Source: Chelydra serpentina
Taxonomy: Eukaryota > Chordata > Testudines > Chelydridae
NCBI GenBank assembly: GCA_037349315.1
Contig: JBAIAC010000007.1
Coordinates: 53,159,001-53,223,000 of the forward strand
Reading direction: 5' to 3'
DNA: 64,000 nucleotides
The position numbers and the translations under genes were made by a program. How positions within the stretch are numbered: position 1 is the stretch's first letter; every line of letters starts with the position of its first letter. This document shows, one piece after another, positions 59,850 through 64,000 of the stretch. The notes beneath the pieces were generated by a model. It made no database searches. It was not told the DNA's origin and was given only the letters and a program-made list of their open reading frames with translations.

Positions 59850-61234
59850 TTTTAATTAAATCAGTGAAATAGTCAAAGTAAATGATTTTTTTCCCCACAG
59901 AAAATACTTACAATTTGCACAAAGTGAATCCCTGGATGATGTAGTGCTAGGATAACAGCTCAGTGTCATACTGAGCCTCCGGTTCAGAGGATCATCCCAA
60001 GGAATCCCTGCCTGTGTCCCACTGTCACAATGGCTGCTTGCATTTTGTGTAGTGTAGACCGCTCTAACTTTTGCAGTATAACAGACTAGTCACTAGCTAG
60101 TCCCCGCATGGGGGAGAGTAGTTTGAAAAAGTTTCTTAAAGCCATACTCGCCCACTCCCCTCTGCTCCTGGAGAAAACATTAAAAACAAACAGTAAATGG
60201 CAAGAACAATTTTTTTTTTGTTTCACTGTCTAACTTTAACAACTCTGTGGCCATCTCTAGAAGTGAGAGAGTCTCTGTTCTTAGTAATTCATTGCCTTCT
60301 CTGCTAAGTGTGCCAGCAAGGGGGTCAAAAGTGCCATCTGTTACAGTAGCTTTGTGATGAGGACACATGTCCATTAGAAGCTGGACTGAGGCCACCAACT
60401 CATTTCCACAGGCCCCTAAACCATCAGATGGCTTGGAGTCACTACTGACCTGGAATTAAGTCTTGTATATATTAATAGCCCCAGTTTTGTGTTTCTTTAC
60501 TGCTTTAGAGCACTATCCTGATCTCCTGTGTTCAGAAGGTATATGAGATGGTCTGTGAAGACAGCTGAGCACAGAAACTCACTATATATTAAGAAACAGC
60601 CATAATTTTTATTGTGAACCTGGCTTTTATTGTCTGTAGCCTAGTGTGCCCTCTATGCCTTCTGCTTCTATAATGTAATGATTGTTTAGGTACATTTGCA
60701 ATGAGAACCACAATAGACATTTTGCTGGAAAAAAATACATGTTTTTCATGTTGTAGTTTTGAAAGTAGCTTTATTTTAACTACAGGATAGTTATCTTTAA
60801 TCTTCCAGAATCTGAGGTGCAGCTGGCCAAAAATATACTTCATACACATATTAATCCTAGTTCCTTTGTGGATTTGGCCCCAGTGATGGCTCGGGATAAA
60901 GGTGGTTAACATTTGTCTCTCCAAAAAAAAATATTTTTATGAAAACCGTGCCCCCTTTTTTAAATTAGCATTGTAATGGGAAATTTACTTCTTTCATAAA
61001 ATTTCTGTTTCATCCAAAAAAAGAAAAGAAAACAACAAAAAAATAACAAATTGTCAGTTTTGAGTTATTTTCTAGTTTCAGTTTTTCAGTGTTTGAAAGC
61101 AGAAAAAAAAAAGAGAATGGAACTTGTTTTTTCCTTCTGTGGCTATCAATGACATTGTCAACTGCAGAGCACTTACTGGGAGTTCAATTATCAAACTCCG
61201 GTTTCCTAAAGATAGGCACCTACGTTGATATTTC
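59850..61234. other. No gene; one short dispersed repeat
   Basis: 60361-60411 is related to 15680-15732. The minus-strand frame at 60180-60398 includes that repeat and is not accepted as an exon. Confidence 0.5.
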
Positions 61235-61502
61235 GGGTATGTCTAATAGCAAAAAAAGACCCACAGCAGCACCGCTCAGAGCCAGGGTCAACAGACTCGG
61301 GTCTGCAGGTCTTGGGCCAGCAGGTCTCAGGCTGGAAATCCGGATGGGGGTGGGGTCTCAGAGCCCAGGCTCCAGAATGAGCCTGCCTGTACATCTACAT
61401 TGCTATTTTTAGCCCCACAGTGTGAGCCCTGCAAGCCTGAGTCACTTGACCTGGGCTCTGAGATTTGCTGCCACAGGAGTTTTTTCTGCTGTGTCGAGGT
61501 AC
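61235..61502. repeat. Palindromic MITE
   Basis: The left end 'gggtatgtctaatagcaaaa' and the right end 'ttttttctgctgtgtcgagg' are diverged inverted repeats. 'gagccagggtcaacagactc' on the left faces 'gagtcacttgacctgggctc' on the right, and the middle holds 'attgctatttttagcccc'. Non-coding. Confidence 0.75.
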
Positions 61503-61868
61503 ACTGCGGTATCTAAATGAGTGCACAGCAGCTCGATCTAGACAACTCAGTGTCCATTTAGGCACCCAGTTTTGAAAACTGGACCACAAATGACTAACGG
61601 GATGCTAGAACATAGCATGGCATCACAGCAGCCACAGAGAAACTAGGTTTTTAGGGGGAGCAGCATCAGGTGACAAAAATTCTCTGCTCCCTGGCAAACC
61701 TTTAGGCCTTCATAAAAAGCTGATAGTCTGTTGTAGCAAACTCCCTTCCACTATCACTGCAAGAGGGAATTTGGGGAAACTCCTCCCATGCTCCAAGCCA
61801 AATGACACTCACTATATTGTGATATGGCACAGAAGACTCTTGAACTAAAGTGGCTTGTTTCTTCACAC

Positions 61869-62194
61869 CAGTAGCGTAGCCAGCGGGGGAACAGGGGGAG
61901 CGACCGCTCCCCCTGTGAGCAGAAGCAGCACCTTAAAAAGAAGTGGCGCCTTTTTTTAGCTCTGCAGAGCTAAAAAAAGGCGCCGCTTCTTTTTAAGCGT
62001 CACTTCTTGCACTCACCCGGCGGTGCTCCGGGTCTTTGGCAGCATTTCGGTGGTGGGTACCACCGAAGACCCGGAGCGAGTGAGGACCTGCTGCCGAAGA
62101 CCCGGAGCACCTCTGGAGGCGCCGCCGGGTGAGTACAGGGGGCGCCTTTTTATAGCGCCGCTCCCCCTGTGCTCCGGACCTGCCTACGCTACTG
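61869..62194. mobile_element. 326-bp MITE with long internal palindrome
   Basis: The ends 'cagtagcgtagcc' and 'gcctacgctactg' are inverted repeats. Flanks cttcacac (61861-61868) and cttcccgc (62195-62202) agree at 6 of 8 bases, a decayed hAT-type duplication. A 64-nt palindrome at 61933-61996 has no loop and a single mismatched pair. A second hairpin around 62028-62083 pairs 'ccgggtctttgg'-type arms. Confidence 0.85.
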
Positions 62195-62206
62195 CTTCCC
62201 GCTCTA

Positions 62207-62290
62207 ATACTTGCATAAACTGGGCGCAATTCCATTAATGTCAATGGGTTTGCTCTGGTGTTAAACTGGTATAAGTGAGAGGAGAACAAG
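62207..62290. repeat. Short palindromic repeat, family P
   Basis: 'acttgcataaactgggcgca' and 'attccattaatgtcaatggg' face 'gtgttaaactggtataagtg', with edge 'gagaggagaac'. A second relic follows at 62335-62430 ('gtggaaatcaggagtaactc' to 'aagagaagaatcaggtcc'). Confidence 0.6.
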
Positions 62291-62867
62291 GCACAAGATT
62301 TCTAACAAACATAGTGATAAGATCCCTGATCCTGATACATCTTCCACTTAAACTGGTGGAAATCAGGAGTAACTCCATTGCCATCACCGTATCAAATTGG
62401 GGTTAGCAAGAGAAGAATCAGGTCCTTTGATTCAATGTGTAACACATAAATAGCTGCATGTGCTACAGTAATAAAGTGCTATATTGCTGCTCTTGATCAT
62501 TGTAGTTTGTGCATATTATGTAATTGTGAGGCGTTTTCCCCCCCTTTTCCTTGCTATAAAAATCATTAATGAAAACTGACATAAAGACTAGGGGTGAGTA
62601 CACCAGTATCTCTGATCAAACTGAGGAGCTTGGCGCCATGTGCCAGACAGCTGTGAAACTGGTTCCCTTTCCTCCCTCACTGTGTACAGTCTTCAGGGAA
62701 GATAATGGCAGGCCATGCTGTAAGCATTGCCCCAGGCCTATGCAGCACCTGCCTGTGACATTGAGACATGATACATCACAGAATCCCTGGGATATTAAAG
62801 AAGAGCATTCAGCACCCTTCACTGAGACACAGCTGCCTTATGGACCTGCTTCTGCTCCTGCACACCA

Positions 62868-62945
62868 CCGTGTAAATGAGGAGCAACTCCACTGAGGGCA
62901 GTCGAGTTACACTTGCGCAAAACCAGTGAAAGTGAGAGCCGACTC
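62868..62945. repeat. Short palindromic repeat, family P
   Basis: 'gtgtaaatgaggagcaactc' and 'cactgagggcagtcgagtta' face 'cttgcgcaaaaccagtg'. Diverged fold-back. Confidence 0.55.
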
Positions 62946-63147
62946 AAGCTGTCTATTGCATCACAGCATGCTGGGCTCTACAGTAATAAGACTGAGCTGT
63001 GTTACCTCTGCTATGCAATAGCACTGCGTCCAGGAGCCTCTAAGACTGAAATACAATTCCATATGCTTCTACACTATAGGACAGCTGCATCCGATAACCT
63101 CCAGTGCTACGACTGCATTAGCATCTCTCCCATATTAGACTGCAACC

Positions 63148-63204
63148 AGGTGGGTGAGGTAATATCTTTTATTAGATCAGCATGGCTACAACAACACTGC
63201 ATAG
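63148..63204. repeat. Fold-back repeat family, junction fragment
   Basis: 'aggtgggtgaggtaatatct' is the arm of the 26191-26374 fold-back; it runs directly into 'catggctacaacaacactgc', which in that copy lies outside the palindrome ('acttacaacaaccctgc'). So this copy lost the palindrome body by internal deletion. Confidence 0.65.
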
Positions 63205-63812
63205 CAGAGTTCAGCAATCAGTAAGTTTCAAAACCAAGACAAACTGGCTACACTGGCCCTGTGCTAGGATCCAGGAAACCAACAGCTCTAAGATATAACT
63301 ACTTAACCCCGTTTAATTACTCGTAGTATCCACAGTCCTTCAGCTCTCAGCCAGGCACAGCTGAGTTATTTTACTACTACAGTTATGATAGATATAGATA
63401 TATATAAAAGCTTAAGTGTCTAACCTCTGTGTTTATTCTACTGAAAGCAAGTCAGCCTAGGAAATGCTCCAGTTCACGCTGGCATGCGCTAAAGCTGCTG
63501 ACTGCCTCTTGCTGTGGAATTTTGGAAAGAAAATACAGTATTTTGTAAACAGCACTTCCTGTGAAAGGCTCCATGTTGTTTCCCAAGTTCAGTGCATGTG
63601 GGGATGAAGGAGGCGGAGGTCAACCGTGTTGTTAAACATCATCTAGATTGCTTGATAACTTGTACCAGGCTGTGATAAATGAAGCTTCTTCCGAATAACA
63701 TCAGCCTCTCTTTCTGCAGGCATTTGCGCTTTCCAGCAGCTTCTCTCTACCCTCTGCTCTTTGTGTCACATGCAGGAGAAGCTGTGGGAGGGAAACACAG
63801 AACTCATTCAGT

Positions 63813-63855
63813 GATACTTTACACTTCTGTAGCACCTTCCATCTGAGGAGCTTGG
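63813..63855. mobile_element. MIR-related SINE fragment
   Basis: 'cttctgtagcaccttccatc' then 'tgaggagcttggg' matches the start of the MIR-related class at 23822-23935. Confidence 0.45.
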
Positions 63856-63957
63856 GTCAAAATCCTCAAAGGTATTTAGGTGCCTAACTCCAATGGGAGG
63901 TGCCTCCAAAACTCCAATAGGGAGCTAGGTGCCTGAATACCTTTAAGAATCTGGACC
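63856..63957. repeat. Palindromic repeat (fold-back)
   Basis: 'caaaggtatttaggtgccta' on the left faces 'taggtgcctgaatacctttaa' (shown here as landmarks taggtgcct and atacctt) on the right, with 'actccaatggga' near the centre. A diverged ~100-bp inverted repeat common in turtle DNA. Confidence 0.72.
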
Positions 63958-64000
63958 ATGTTGCTTTGCAAACATCAATGAGTTAAGTTTTGCTCTGTGC

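Noticed and set aside
60180..60398. 72-codon minus-strand frame that looks like a protein exon
   Set aside because: It overlaps a dispersed repeat also present at 15680-15732, has no clear splice sites, and no recognised domain.
11676..62945. Interpretation of the dispersed hairpins as a CRISPR-like array or microRNA cluster
   Set aside because: Copies are irregularly spaced, diverged along their whole length and lack constant spacers; an old repeat family is the simpler reading.

Overview
This window looks like non-coding nuclear DNA of a turtle, most probably a cryptodire. The best markers are two minus-strand copies (4370-4552 and 12915-13116) of the tRNA-derived SINE whose 3' tail is shared with CR1 LINEs. 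This is the Cry/'tortoise Pol III' SINE known from cryptodiran turtles. CR1 tails, ancient MIR-like SINEs and many turtle-type hAT/MITE elements agree with this. I found no host protein-coding exon, rRNA, functional tRNA or CRISPR. All long recognisable reading frames belong to dead transposable elements, so the window is probably intergenic or a large intron.

Layout: 1-5.6 kb holds a CR1 tail, MIR-like debris, a short MITE and a Cry SINE. A whole but dead hAT DNA transposon lies at 5596-8904, with terminal inverted repeats, an 8-bp target duplication and a transposase pseudogene carrying a TTF/ZMYM1-like zinc finger and a hAT dimerisation domain. From 9.9 to 20 kb there are a hAT MITE, CR1 pieces, the second Cry SINE, a small fold-back repeat and a MITE with two large hairpins at 17178-17480. 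The stretch 22.5-23.3 kb is AT-rich, repeat-poor and a candidate conserved non-coding element. A solo LTR with a perfect 5-bp duplication sits at 24726-25537, followed by a 608-bp hAT MITE and a 184-bp fold-back. A degenerate ~50-bp minisatellite lies at 27089-27411. MIR copies and an L2-like reverse transcriptase fragment lie between 29.9 and 34 kb. A 2.3-kb CR1 on the minus strand occupies 45169-47492.

The largest feature is an old DIRS-type (tyrosine recombinase) retrotransposon at 49812-56470. It has inverted terminal repeats, a TATA box, and gag, RT, RNase H and recombinase remnants. At least four later elements have inserted into it: two MITEs, one CpG-dense hAT MITE and a 79-bp retroposed piece with a 9-bp duplication. 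The last 8 kb carries a hAT element nested inside a palindromic MITE (57773-58360) and a 326-bp MITE with a 64-nt near-perfect palindrome (61869-62194). Short palindromic relics of one family are scattered through the whole window.

I did not find a convincing new biological system. The interest lies in datable nesting, well-defined target duplications, an apparently unnamed palindromic repeat family, a minisatellite and one candidate regulatory element.
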